Source of the DNA: Streptomyces scopuliridis RB72
GTDB lineage: Bacteria > Actinomycetota > Actinomycetes > Streptomycetales > Streptomycetaceae
Assembly: GCF_000718095.1 (NCBI RefSeq)
Contig: NZ_JOEI01000030.1
Location: 29,740 to 93,739 of the forward strand
DNA: 64,000 bases
Direction: 5' to 3'
Numbering within the stretch: the stretch's first letter is position 1; each line of letters opens with the position of its first letter. The notes below the pieces were generated by a model. The model saw only the letters and a list, made by a program, of their open reading frames with translations. It made no database searches and was not told the DNA's origin. The translations under genes and the position numbers were made by a program. Of this stretch, positions 17,083-25,551 are shown in pieces.

Positions 17083-18210
17083 GTGTTCGGAATCGTCAGA
17101 CCGTGTACGCATCGGCTCGCCGACGGGCTCAAAGCCGAGTGGACGGCTCATCTCTGCGGGCTCTGTCTGGCACTTCGCGCGGACCACGGGCAGTTCTCCC
17201 GGGTCGTCACCAACTACGACGGGCTGATCGTCTCGGTTCTGACGGAGGCTCAGACCGAGCGCACCGCACGGCAGCGGCGCACCGCGGGCCCCTGTCCGCT
17301 GCGCGGCATGCGTACGGCGCCGATAGCCAGGGGCGAGGGCGCGCGGCTCGCCGCCTCCGTATCGCTGGTGCTCGCCTCGGCGAAGATACGGGACCACGTC
17401 GCGGACGGGGACGGGCTGTTGAGGCGCCGGCCGCTGGCCGCCGCCGCGCGCCGGGTCGCCCACGGGTGGGACAGGGCGGGCGCGCGCACCGGCGCGGAGC
17501 TGGGGTTCGACACGGCCGTCCTGGTCGACGCCGTCGAGCGGCAGCAGGGGATCGAGGCGCTGGCCGGTCCCGGTACGCCCCTGCTCACCGTCACCGAGCC
17601 GACCGAGACGGCGACCGCCGCGGCCTTCGCGTACACCGCCGTTCTGGCGGGCCGGCCGGGCAACAGCGCTCCACTGGCCGAGGCCGGGCGGCTCTTCGGG
17701 CGGCTCGCGCATCTGCTGGACGCCGTGGAGGACCAGCCTGCTGACGCCGCGTCGGGTGCGTGGAACCCGCTCACCGCGACCGGTACGTCCCGCGCGGAGG
17801 CGCGGCGGCTCGCCGACGACGCGGTGCGCGGAATCCGGTCGGCGCTGCGGGACGTGGAGTTCACCGACGGCAGGCTGGCGCATGTGCTGCTGGCGCACGA
17901 ACTCCGGGTCTCGGTCGACCGCGCTTTCGGCACGACGGCCTGCGCGCACGAAGGGCAGGGGAGCGGGGGGCTGCCGCCCGGCTTCGGGCAGCAGCCGCCG
18001 CCGAAGCCGGGCAAGCGCGGCTTCCTGGCCGGCTGCGCGGTCTTCGTCGGGCTGTGCTGCACCTGCAGACTCTGTTGTGCGGACGAGTACGAGGGCCCGT
18101 GGTCACGCAAGAAGCGTGAGGGCTGCTGCAACTGGTCCGACGGCTGCGACTGTTGTTGTGAAGGGTGCGACTGCTGCGACGCCTGCAGTTGCTGCGACTG
18201 CGGAGCATGA
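17083..18210 (+). CDS. DUF5685 family protein with cysteine-rich C-terminal tail
   Basis: The 375-residue protein begins with a cysteine-containing module (RPCTHRL, CGLCLALRADHGQFSR, then a PCPLRGM) followed by a mostly helical Ala/Arg-rich region, the layout of DUF5685. A Pro/Gly linker then leads to a hydrophobic segment (FLAGCAVFVGLCC) and an extreme tail with 19 cysteines in roughly the last 59 residues, many as CC and CxC (DCCCEGCDCCDACSCC). Such a tail could bind several metal ions or clusters. The GTG at 17083 follows GGGGGA. Function is unknown; some members are annotated as regulators without clear support. Confidence 0.75.
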   Translation: MFGIVRPCTHRLADGLKAEWTAHLCGLCLALRADHGQFSRVVTNYDGLIVSVLTEAQTERTARQRRTAGPCPLRGMRTAPIARGEGARLAASVSLVLASAKIRDHVADGDGLLRRRPLAAAARRVAHGWDRAGARTGAELGFDTAVLVDAVERQQGIEALAGPGTPLLTVTEPTETATAAAFAYTAVLAGRPGNSAPLAEAGRLFGRLAHLLDAVEDQPADAASGAWNPLTATGTSRAEARRLADDAVRGIRSALRDVEFTDGRLAHVLLAHELRVSVDRAFGTTACAHEGQGSGGLPPGFGQQPPPKPGKRGFLAGCAVFVGLCCTCRLCCADEYEGPWSRKKREGCCNWSDGCDCCCEGCDCCDACSCCDCGA

Positions 18211-18603
18211 CGGGCGTCCATGCGACGGGGCGTGCGAGGGGGAGGGAGAAGCGTGGCGCTCTGCGTGTGAAGGCACGCGGGGAAACGGCGCGCGTGCGCC
18301 GGAAGTACGGGGAGGCCGTGCAGGGCGTCAGCTCAACAGGAAGAGGACCACACGCGACCGAAGTCGATGTGGGAGCGCGTGACCAGCCACTGCTGCGAAT
18401 GCATGAGCCAAGTGGAACAGGCATCCGTTTCCGCGTCAACCGAGCCGAGACGGACGGTTCACAGTACGGACAAGCTTGACAACAGGCCGTAGGCACCGCT
18501 TAGCCTCCCTACGGACAAGCGGATCGTGCTGAGGGGCTCGGTCCGCCTGCGTTTTCTGTGAAGGCACTCCCGTGTTCGATCGCTGTATCCACGGAGCCTT
18601 CGC
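18211..18603 (+). other. 393-bp intergenic region upstream of the flavin operon
   Basis: The 5' part has Arg/Gly-coding open frames without ribosome sites that I do not accept as genes. The 3' part carries a recognisable promoter (18476-18506), followed by roughly 90 bases of leader before the ATG at 18604. I looked for the cysteine-coding leader peptide often found before sulfur-related operons and found only an 11-codon GTG frame (VLRGSVRLRFL) without a good ribosome site. Confidence 0.4.
18476..18506 (+). promoter_or_regulatory. Putative housekeeping promoter of the flavin operon
   Basis: TTGACA at 18476-18481 is a perfect -35 element. TAGCCT at 18501-18506 fits the TAnnnT -10 pattern of HrdB-type promoters, with a 19-base spacer, slightly long. 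Transcription would start near 18513. Confidence 0.5.
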
Positions 18604-20646
18604 ATGCCTGTGTCCTCTGTGTCCTCGGTCACCGTCCGCACTCCACCCCTGACCCCGTCTGTTGTCGTGGTCGGAGCAGGTCCGCGCGGCACAGGCTTTC
18701 TGGAGCGGATCGCCGCCAACGCGCGCTCCCTGTACGACGGTCTGCCGCTGGACATCCATCTCGTGGACCCGCATCCGCCGGGGGCCGGGCGGGTCTGGCG
18801 CCGTGATCAGTCGTCGCTGCTCTGGATGAACTCCATGGCCGAGGACGTGACCATGTTCACCGATGACACGGTGGCCCTGGCCGGTCCGGTACGGCACGGA
18901 CCCGCGCTGCACGAATGGGCACGGGACATCAGGGAGGGCAGGGCGCGGCTCTCCGCCGAGTCGGAGGCGGCCGAGGCGGCGCTCGCTCCGTCCGAGGCCG
19001 GGCTCCGTGCCGAGATCGCCGCTCTCACCGGCCAGACCTTCCCCAGCCGCCGGGTGCAGAGCGCCTATCTGAGCTGGGTGTACGAACAGACCGTCGCCGC
19101 CCTGCCGCCCGGTGTGACTGTCCACCAGCACCGCACGGACGCCGTGCGCGTCAGCGGTCCGCGCGGCGGACGCCAGCGCGTCTGGCTCGCGGACCGTACC
19201 GAACCGCTCCTCGCCGACCTCGTTGTGCTCACCCTCGGACATCTCGACGCCGAACCGGACGCGGAACAGGTGGAGTTGAGCCGGTTCGCGGCAGAGCACG
19301 GACTGATCCATCTGCCGCCCGACTTCACCGCGGACAGCGATCTGTCCGCCCTGCCCGCCGGCGAACCCGTCCTCGTCCGCGGCTTCGGACTCGCCTTCGT
19401 CGATCTGATGGTGCTCGTCACCGAAGGGCGCGGCGGACGCTACTCGGGGAGCGCCGGCCACGACAACGGGGAGCTGGTCTACCACCCCTCGGGACGCGAA
19501 CCGGTCCTGTACGTCGGATCGCGGCGCGGTGTCCCGTACCACTCCAAGATCGGTTACGGGCTGGACGGTGAACGGCCCCCGCTGCCCCGCTTCCTCGGGC
19601 CCGGGCAGATCGACGCACTGCTGAGCCGGCCGGAGCCGCCCGACTTCCGGCGCGATGTCCGGCCGCTGGTCGACAAGGAGCTCGGCTTCGCGCACTACCA
19701 CCGCCTCTTCACCGCGCACCCCGAGCGCACCCGCGTCGACTGGACCGACTTCGAGGAGAAGTACGCCGCCGCCGACCCCGGCAGTCCCGAACTGGACGCC
19801 CTGGTGAGCGCGGCCGTACCCGACCCCGCCGACCGGCTCGATCTCGCCGCCCTCGACCGGCCGCTGGACGGGCTGCGCTTCGACTCGTACGACGCGCTCC
19901 AGGACGGGCTGCGCGACTACATACGCGCGGATCTGGCCCGGAGACACGACCCGGCCCACAGCGCGGACCTCGCCGTCTTCTTCGGGCTGCTCTCCGTCTA
20001 CGGGCAGCTGATCCGCCTCGGCGACCTCGGTGATCCCGGCGGCAGCTGGCACGGCTTCTTCAGCTATCTCGCCTCCGGCCCGCCGGGACCCCGGCTGCGC
20101 CAGCTGCTCGCGCTCTCCCGGGCCGGGGTCGTCCGTTTCCTGGGCGCGGACATGTCGGTCGAGGCCGACGGGCGGCGGGGGATCTTCCGGGCGGGCAGCG
20201 CTGCCGTACCGGGGGAGTACGTCGAGGCACGCGCGCTGGTCGAGGCGCGGCTGCCCGACCCCTCGCCCGAACGCACCCGGAGCCCGCTGCTGCGCGCGCT
20301 GTACGAGGAGGGGGCCGCCGCGATCTCGGCGGGGCTGGTCCGGGTCGACCCCGGCGACGGGCGGCTGCTGGAGCGCGACGGCACCCCGCATCCCCGCCGC
20401 TTCGCGCTCGGTCCGTACACCACCGCCCGGTCCAGCGGCGCCTTCACCCGGCCGCGTACGGGCGGACCCGCGTTCCGGCAGAACGACGCCACCGCGCGGG
20501 CCGCGCTCACCCTGCTCGCCGGCCTCGCGCGGCCCCCGGCCGCACCGCCCCCGGCCGCACCGCCCCCGGCCGCACCGCCCCCGGCCGCACCGTCCACGGA
20601 CGCTTCGGCTCCTCAACCGCCGGACGGGCTGCCCGTCCGAAGCTGA
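18604..20646 (+). CDS. FAD/NAD(P)-binding protein (NAD_binding_9 type)
   Basis: The 680-residue protein opens with a dinucleotide-binding fold, SVVVVGAGPRGTGFLERIAA (residues 20-39), and continues with the long alpha/beta region typical of the large NAD_binding_9 FAD/NAD(P)-binding proteins. It probably acts as a flavin-dependent oxidoreductase. The C-terminus carries four 15-bp tandem repeats (20533-20592) giving a Pro/Ala-rich PPAAP tail. The ATG at 18604 follows GGAG by 7 bases. It leads an operon with two luciferase-like monooxygenases and a DUF1684 gene, 15 bp before the next start. It could supply reduced flavin or oxidise the same substrate; this is inference. Confidence 0.8.
   Translation: MPVSSVSSVTVRTPPLTPSVVVVGAGPRGTGFLERIAANARSLYDGLPLDIHLVDPHPPGAGRVWRRDQSSLLWMNSMAEDVTMFTDDTVALAGPVRHGPALHEWARDIREGRARLSAESEAAEAALAPSEAGLRAEIAALTGQTFPSRRVQSAYLSWVYEQTVAALPPGVTVHQHRTDAVRVSGPRGGRQRVWLADRTEPLLADLVVLTLGHLDAEPDAEQVELSRFAAEHGLIHLPPDFTADSDLSALPAGEPVLVRGFGLAFVDLMVLVTEGRGGRYSGSAGHDNGELVYHPSGREPVLYVGSRRGVPYHSKIGYGLDGERPPLPRFLGPGQIDALLSRPEPPDFRRDVRPLVDKELGFAHYHRLFTAHPERTRVDWTDFEEKYAAADPGSPELDALVSAAVPDPADRLDLAALDRPLDGLRFDSYDALQDGLRDYIRADLARRHDPAHSADLAVFFGLLSVYGQLIRLGDLGDPGGSWHGFFSYLASGPPGPRLRQLLALSRAGVVRFLGADMSVEADGRRGIFRAGSAAVPGEYVEARALVEARLPDPSPERTRSPLLRALYEEGAAAISAGLVRVDPGDGRLLERDGTPHPRRFALGPYTTARSSGAFTRPRTGGPAFRQNDATARAALTLLAGLARPPAAPPPAAPPPAAPPPAAPSTDASAPQPPDGLPVRS
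20533..20592 (+). repeat. Four 15-bp tandem repeats in the oxidoreductase C-terminus
   Basis: Four exact copies of CCCCCGGCCGCACCG encode a Pro/Ala tail. Such repeats can expand or contract by slippage without frameshifting, since 15 is a multiple of 3. Confidence 0.9.
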
Positions 20647-20661
20647 AAGGTAAGGCCCGCC

Positions 20662-21783
20662 ATGTCCGCCACCCGACCTCCGCACCGACCCCGGCACAAT
20701 CCGCCGCACAATCCGCCGCACCGCCCGCTGTATCTCGCCGCCGAGATCGGCGGTCAGCGGTCCTTCGACGCCGCGGGGTACGTCGAACTCGCCCGGCTCG
20801 CCGAGCGGGGCGCCCTCGACTTCGTCACGCTCCAGGACTCCTTCGCGCGCCCCGGCCCCGACGCGCTCGCCGTGCTCTCCCGGGTCGCGCCCGCGACCGA
20901 GCGCATCGGGCTCGTGCCCACCGTCACCACCACCCACACCGAGCCGTTCCATGTCTCCGCGGCCGTGGCCACCCTGGACTGGGTGAGCCGGGGCCGGGCC
21001 GGCTGGCTGGTCGATGTGTCCACCACTCCGGCGGAGGCCCGGCTGTTCGGCCGCCGCCCGGCCGCCTCCGTCCCCGCCCTGTGGCAGGAGGCGGGCGAGG
21101 TGGCCGAGGTGGCCGCCCGGCTCTGGGACAGCTGGGAGGACGACGCCGAGATCCGCGATACATCGACAGGGCGCTTCATCGACCGCGGCAAGCTGCACTA
21201 TGTCGACTTCGAGGGCGCCACGTTCACGGTCCGCGGCCCGTCCATCGTGCCGCGCCCGCCGCAGGGCCACCCCGTCACCGTGGTCGACGCGACCGAGGGG
21301 CACAGCAGGGAGACCGCCGCGCGCCACGCGGATGTGGTCCTGGTCAGGGCCGGGCGGCCCGACGAGGCGGCGGCGATCAGCGAGAAGCTCCGGTCACGGG
21401 CCGCCGACCACGGCCGTGACCCCGGCACCCTGCGGGTGCTGGCCGCGCTCACCATCGATCTCGGCGACGGCGAACGCCCGGTGGAACCCGGTCTGGAGAG
21501 CGCGCCGCGCACGACGGCCGGCGACACCGGACCGCACTACCGCGGCGGCCCCGTCGATCTCGCCGACCTGATCACCAGCTGGCACGGCACCGGCGCCGTG
21601 GACGGCTTCCATCTCACGCCCGCCGAGCCGCGGCGCGATCTCGAACGGCTCGTCAACGGCACGGTGGCGCTGCTCCAGCACCGCAGTCTGTTCCGCACCT
21701 TCCATCCGGGCGGCACGCTCCGCGAGCATCTGAGCCTCGCACGCCCGGCCAACCAGTACGCGCCCGCGGGGGGAACCTCATGA
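20662..21783 (+). CDS. LLM-class flavin-dependent oxidoreductase
   Basis: This 373-residue protein belongs to the bacterial luciferase-like (LLM) TIM-barrel family. Its sequence includes GGQRSFDAAGYVELARLAER, DFVTLQDSFARPGPDALAVL and GLVPTVTTTHTEPFHVSAA, the strands that hold FMN or F420. The N-terminus has a short His/Pro/Asn repeat (RHNPPHNPPHRPL). The ribosome site is weak (GAAAGG), but the gene follows the FAD protein by 15 bp and overlaps the next start by four bases (ATGA at 21780-21783). It probably oxidises a small organic substrate together with the next enzyme. Confidence 0.87.
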   Translation: MSATRPPHRPRHNPPHNPPHRPLYLAAEIGGQRSFDAAGYVELARLAERGALDFVTLQDSFARPGPDALAVLSRVAPATERIGLVPTVTTTHTEPFHVSAAVATLDWVSRGRAGWLVDVSTTPAEARLFGRRPAASVPALWQEAGEVAEVAARLWDSWEDDAEIRDTSTGRFIDRGKLHYVDFEGATFTVRGPSIVPRPPQGHPVTVVDATEGHSRETAARHADVVLVRAGRPDEAAAISEKLRSRAADHGRDPGTLRVLAALTIDLGDGERPVEPGLESAPRTTAGDTGPHYRGGPVDLADLITSWHGTGAVDGFHLTPAEPRRDLERLVNGTVALLQHRSLFRTFHPGGTLREHLSLARPANQYAPAGGTS

Positions 21784-23123
21784 CGACCGACACTTCCCGT
21801 ACCGCCCGCAAGCGGATCCATCTCGCCGCGCACTTCCCCGGGGTCAACAGCACCACCGTATGGACCGACCCCCGTTCCAAGTCGCAGATCGACTTCTCCT
21901 CCTTCGAGGCCCTGGCGCGCACCGCCGAGCGCGGGAAGTTCGACTTCTTCTTCCTGGCCGAGGGGCTGCGGCTGCGCGAACACAAGGGCCTCATCCACGA
22001 TCTGGACGTGGTCGGCCGTCCCGAATCCCTCACCGTGCTGAGCGCGCTGGCCGCCGTCACCGACCGGCTCGGCCTCGCCGCCACCGTGAACGCCACCTTC
22101 AACGAGCCCTACGAACTGGCCCGCAGGCTCGCCACGCTCGACCATCTCAGCGCGGGCCGCGCCGCCTGGAACGTGGTGACGTCCTCCGACGCCTTCACCG
22201 GGGAGAACTTCCGGCGCGGCGGCTATCTCGACCGCGCCGACCGCTACACCAGGGCCGCCGAGTTCGTGGCGACCGCGCGGGAGCTGTGGGACTCCTGGAC
22301 CCCGCCCGCGCCCGGCGCCCCGTACGGCACACCGCGCCCGTTCGCCCACTCCGGGCGGCAGTTCGAGATCGAGGGGGAGTTCACCGTCCCGCGCTCCCCG
22401 CAGGGTCACCCCGTGGTCATCCAGGCGGGCGACTCGGAGGAGGGCCGGGAGTTCGCCGCCTCCGCCGCCGATGTCATCTTCACCCGGCACGGCACCCTGG
22501 AGGCGGGCCGCGAGTTCTACGCCGACACCAAGTCCCGGCTGGCGAAGTACGGCAGGGACCCGGATGACCTCAAGATCATGCCGGGGGTCACCGTCGTCCT
22601 CGGCGACAGCGACGCCGAGGCGCAGGAGCGGGCCGCCGGGATCCGCAGGCAGCAGGTCTCCCCGCAGAACGCGATCCTCGCCCTGGAGCAGGTCTGGGGG
22701 CGGGACCTCTCGGCGTACGACCCGGACGGGCCGCTGCCGGGGATCGATCCGGACCCGGACTCCGCGCTGGTCCAGGGCCGGGTGCGGATCGGTGATCCGC
22801 TCGCGGTCGCGGCCAAGTGGCGGGCGCTGTCCGAGGCCAAGGGGCTGTCCATCCGGCAGACCGTCATCGAGACCACCGCGCGGCAGTCCTTCATCGGCAC
22901 CCCGGAGGGCGTCGCCGAGAGCCTCGACACCTTCGTGCGGACCGGGGCGGCGGACGGCTTCATTCTCGTACCGCATCTGACCCCGGGCGGTCTTGACGAC
23001 TTCGTGGACCGGGTCGTACCGCTCCTCCAGGAGCGTGGGGCCTTCCGTACGGAATACGAGGGCGCCACCCTGCGCTCTCATCTCGGGCTTCCCGCACCCG
23101 AATGGAAGGGGTCAGCCGCATGA
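21780..23123 (+). CDS. NtaA/SnaA/DszA-type FMN-dependent monooxygenase
   Basis: This 447-residue luciferase-like protein is of the longer subgroup that includes nitrilotriacetate, dibenzothiophene-sulfone and dimethyl-sulfide monooxygenases. Recognisable pieces are LAAHFPGVNSTTVWTDPRSK, FDFFFLAEGLRLREHKG and the NVVTSSDAFTGENFRRGG loop followed by YTRAAEFVATARELWDSW. Such enzymes use reduced FMN from a partner reductase to cleave C-N or C-S bonds; the substrate here is unknown. Its start and stop each overlap a neighbour by four bases, so it belongs firmly to this operon. Confidence 0.9.
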   Translation: MTTDTSRTARKRIHLAAHFPGVNSTTVWTDPRSKSQIDFSSFEALARTAERGKFDFFFLAEGLRLREHKGLIHDLDVVGRPESLTVLSALAAVTDRLGLAATVNATFNEPYELARRLATLDHLSAGRAAWNVVTSSDAFTGENFRRGGYLDRADRYTRAAEFVATARELWDSWTPPAPGAPYGTPRPFAHSGRQFEIEGEFTVPRSPQGHPVVIQAGDSEEGREFAASAADVIFTRHGTLEAGREFYADTKSRLAKYGRDPDDLKIMPGVTVVLGDSDAEAQERAAGIRRQQVSPQNAILALEQVWGRDLSAYDPDGPLPGIDPDPDSALVQGRVRIGDPLAVAAKWRALSEAKGLSIRQTVIETTARQSFIGTPEGVAESLDTFVRTGAADGFILVPHLTPGGLDDFVDRVVPLLQERGAFRTEYEGATLRSHLGLPAPEWKGSAA

Positions 23124-23950
23124 GCACGGATGTAACGGATGTATCCGGCGTTTCCCTCACATCTGTTCAGAAATGGGAGAGGTGGCGCGAGCGCCGGGCG
23201 GCCACGGTCTCGGCGCCGTACGGACCGCTCTCGCTCACCGGCACGCACTGGCTCGCCGACTATCCGGAAGGTCATCTTCCGGATGTCCCCGGGGTGTGGC
23301 GCGTGGATGAGGACGGGGACGGGGTGGTGCTGACGGCGGCGGACGGAGACGGACTGACCGCCGACGGCCGGCCGCCGGGTCCTGTCCGGGAGATCCGGCT
23401 GACGGCGGACAGCGGCCCGGTCGAGGAGTCCCGGATCGCGGCCGGCGGGCGCAGGCTCGTCGTGCTGCGCCGCGAAGGGCTCTGGGCGGTCCGTTCCTTC
23501 GACCCGGAGTCCGCCGCGCGGCGCGCGTTCCGGGGCATCGAGGCCACGCCGTACGACCCGGACTGGACGCTGCCGGGCCGCTTCCGGCCGTACGGCACGA
23601 GCCGCACCGTCCGGGTCGAGAACGCCGACGGGCGGGAACGGGGCCTCGGGCTCGGCGGTGAGATCGCCTTCACCGTCGGCGGTACAGAACACACCCTCCA
23701 GGTCGCGGTCGAGCCCGACGGCTCGCTCTGGGCGGTCTTCGCCGACACCACCAGCGGGAAGGGGAGTTACCGCTTCCGCTTCCTGCGGCCCGCCGCCCCG
23801 GCGGCGGACGGGTCGGTGACGGTCGACTTCAACCGTTCCCTGCTGCCGCCGTGCGCCTTCGCGGACCACTTCATCTGCCCGTTCCCGCCGCCCGGCAACA
23901 CCCTCCCGATCGCCGTGCCGGCGGGCGAGCGTCAGGTGCTGCCGGGCTGA
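23120..23950 (+). CDS. DUF1684 domain protein
   Basis: The 276-residue protein matches DUF1684 as I know it: an N-terminal WRERRAATVSAPYGPLSLTG and THWLADYPEG region. The conserved C-terminal half contains FNRSLLPPCAFADHFICPFP followed by PPGNTLPIAVPAGER, with invariant-looking Asn, Pro, Cys and Phe residues that could form a metal or ligand site. No function is established for the family. Its ATG overlaps the monooxygenase stop, implying a role in the same pathway, perhaps a hydrolase or binding step on the product. Confidence 0.8.
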   Translation: MSTDVTDVSGVSLTSVQKWERWRERRAATVSAPYGPLSLTGTHWLADYPEGHLPDVPGVWRVDEDGDGVVLTAADGDGLTADGRPPGPVREIRLTADSGPVEESRIAAGGRRLVVLRREGLWAVRSFDPESAARRAFRGIEATPYDPDWTLPGRFRPYGTSRTVRVENADGRERGLGLGGEIAFTVGGTEHTLQVAVEPDGSLWAVFADTTSGKGSYRFRFLRPAAPAADGSVTVDFNRSLLPPCAFADHFICPFPPPGNTLPIAVPAGERQVLPG

Positions 23951-24114
23951 CGCCTCCGATAACAGGGGCGAATTCAAGACAGGACTAGTCCTCACCCGCT
24001 GATGACGCGGTGATCGCACCAGGTGTTCGCACATGGAACCGTCCCTGCCCGGAAGCGGTCGGCCGACGACCCGGCGTACGAGGGCCGTTGCGGGTGTCCG
24101 TCCTGAAGTCGACC

Positions 24115-24144
24115 TTGTGTGTTACTGGCCAGTCTCGGAATAGT
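24115..24144 (+). promoter_or_regulatory. Possible promoter of the secreted protease gene
   Basis: TTGTGT (24115-24120) and AATAGT (24139-24144) are separated by 18 bases, about 70 bases before the TTG start. The match to consensus is moderate, so this is tentative. Confidence 0.3.
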
Positions 24145-24213
24145 GGGAGCCGCAACCTCCGTGTCAGGTACACCCCACATGGCCTGACACGGTCCCCCCA
24201 CAGGAGGCTGACG

Positions 24214-25296
24214 TTGAATCATCGGCGTATATCCAAGAAGCGAGTGACGATGGCGGGAGGTGCCGTGGTCGCTCTGGTGGTCGCGGGTGTGACCTTCCAG
24301 ACTGCGAACGCCAGTGAGAGCACACCCCAGTTCACGGTGAAGTCGCTGACCGCCACGGCGGCCGGAACTCTCGCGTCCACCCTGGACGACAGCCTGGGCG
24401 CCGGCGCGGCCGGCGCGTACTACGACGCCGGGTCGAAGGCGCTCGTGGTGAATGTCGTCAACGAGCAGGCGGCCGAGACCGTGCGCCAGGCCGGCGGCAA
24501 GGCCAGACTGGTTCAGAACTCCCTGGCCGAGCTGAAGAGCGCCCGGCAGACCCTCACGGACCGGGCGACCATTCCGGGTACGTCGTGGGCCGTCGATCCG
24601 GTGACCAACAAGGTGGTCGTCACGGCCGACCGTACGGTCACGGGCGCGTCCTGGGACACGCTCAGCGGCGTGGTGAAGGCGCTCGGCGACAAGGCCGAGC
24701 TGAAGAAGACGGCGGGGGAGTTCAAGCCCTTCGTCTCCGGCGGTGACGCCATCACGGGCGGCGGCGGGCGCTGCTCGCTCGGCTTCAACGTGGTCAAGGA
24801 CGGCGCGCCGTACTTCCTGACCGCCGGGCACTGCACGGAGTCCATCCAGACCTGGTCGGACGCGCAGGGCACCGAGATCGGGACGAACGAGGGCTCCAGC
24901 TTCCCGGACAACGACTACGGCCTGGTCAAGTACACCGCCGACGTGGCGCACCCGAGCGAGGTGAACCTCTACGACGGCAGCACGCAGGCGATCACGCGGG
25001 CGGGCGACGCGACCGTCGGCCAGCAGGTGACCCGCAGCGGTTCCACCACCCAGGTGCACGACGGTGAGGTGACCGGACTCGACGCCACCGTGAACTACGG
25101 CAACGGCGACATCGTCAACGGGCTCATCCAGACCTCGGTCTGCGCCGAGCCGGGCGACAGCGGCGGCTCGCTCTTCTCGGGCGACACCGCGCTCGGGCTG
25201 ACCTCGGGCGGCAGCGGTGACTGCTCCTCGGGCGGTGAGACGTTCTTCCAGCCGGTGCCGGAGGCGCTCGCCGCGTACGGTGCCCAGATCGGCTGA
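24214..25296 (+). CDS. Secreted serine protease, streptogrisin/alpha-lytic type (S1)
   Basis: The 360-residue preproprotein has a signal peptide (hydrophobic core [15 protein letters not shown], residues 14-28), an Al-protease-type propeptide to about residue 180 and a mature chymotrypsin-fold domain. The catalytic triad is His206 (TAGHC), Asp234 (DNDYG) and Ser316 (GDSGGS). Cys187/Cys207 and Cys310/Cys337 are likely disulfides. The start is an unusual TTG at 24214, chosen because AGGAGG lies 6 bases upstream and the resulting [11 protein letters not shown] is a typical signal n-region. It is exported by Sec and cleaves itself. A strong hairpin (25326-25370) follows. Confidence 0.93.
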   Translation: MNHRRISKKRVTMAGGAVVALVVAGVTFQTANASESTPQFTVKSLTATAAGTLASTLDDSLGAGAAGAYYDAGSKALVVNVVNEQAAETVRQAGGKARLVQNSLAELKSARQTLTDRATIPGTSWAVDPVTNKVVVTADRTVTGASWDTLSGVVKALGDKAELKKTAGEFKPFVSGGDAITGGGGRCSLGFNVVKDGAPYFLTAGHCTESIQTWSDAQGTEIGTNEGSSFPDNDYGLVKYTADVAHPSEVNLYDGSTQAITRAGDATVGQQVTRSGSTTQVHDGEVTGLDATVNYGNGDIVNGLIQTSVCAEPGDSGGSLFSGDTALGLTSGGSGDCSSGGETFFQPVPEALAAYGAQIG

Positions 25297-25325
25297 CCGA
25301 GATCGGCTGACCGAACCCGCTGGGA

Positions 25326-25370
25326 GGAGGGGCCCGGTCCACCACTGCCCGTGGTGGACCGGGCCCCTCC
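25326..25370. terminator. Perfect 20-bp hairpin terminator
   Basis: A 20-bp perfect inverted repeat with loop TGCCC lies 30 bases after the protease stop and isolates it from the SOS-controlled dnaE2 operon. Confidence 0.88.
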
Positions 25371-25465
25371 GGGCGTTCACGGCGCCGCTTCTCCCTGGTA
25401 TCGGCGCAGGTGGGAAGGGCTCGCACGGCTGACCGGGGGACCGGTCCCCCACCCTCGCGGCAGTA

Positions 25466-25481
25466 TCGTACGCACGTTCGA
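25466..25481 (+). promoter_or_regulatory. LexA (SOS) box upstream of dnaE2
   Basis: TCGTAC-GCAC-GTTCGA differs by one base from the actinobacterial LexA consensus TCGAAC-N4-GTTCGA. A -10-like TATGGT lies at 25491-25496, which places the box over the -35 region of the dnaE2 promoter. Confidence 0.8.
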
Positions 25482-25551
25482 AACTTGGTCTATGGTGGAG
25501 AGGCGGGGGAGGTGAGAGCAGACTGAGAACGGACTGATCCAGGAGGTGCGG

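Noticed and set aside
18165..18479. Possible 104-codon gene after the DUF5685 gene
   Set aside because: It overlaps the cysteine-rich coding end, lacks a ribosome site and its sequence is not protein-like; the promoter TTGACA begins inside its last codons.
18558..18806. GTG frame with several Cys codons before the flavin operon, considered as a cysteine leader peptide
   Set aside because: It runs far into the first operon gene in another frame and lacks the short length and Shine-Dalgarno site of known leader peptides.
18436..21327. Long open frame opposite the FAD-binding protein gene
   Set aside because: Antisense to a recognisable oxidoreductase gene, with repetitive Gly/Arg translation and no family resemblance.
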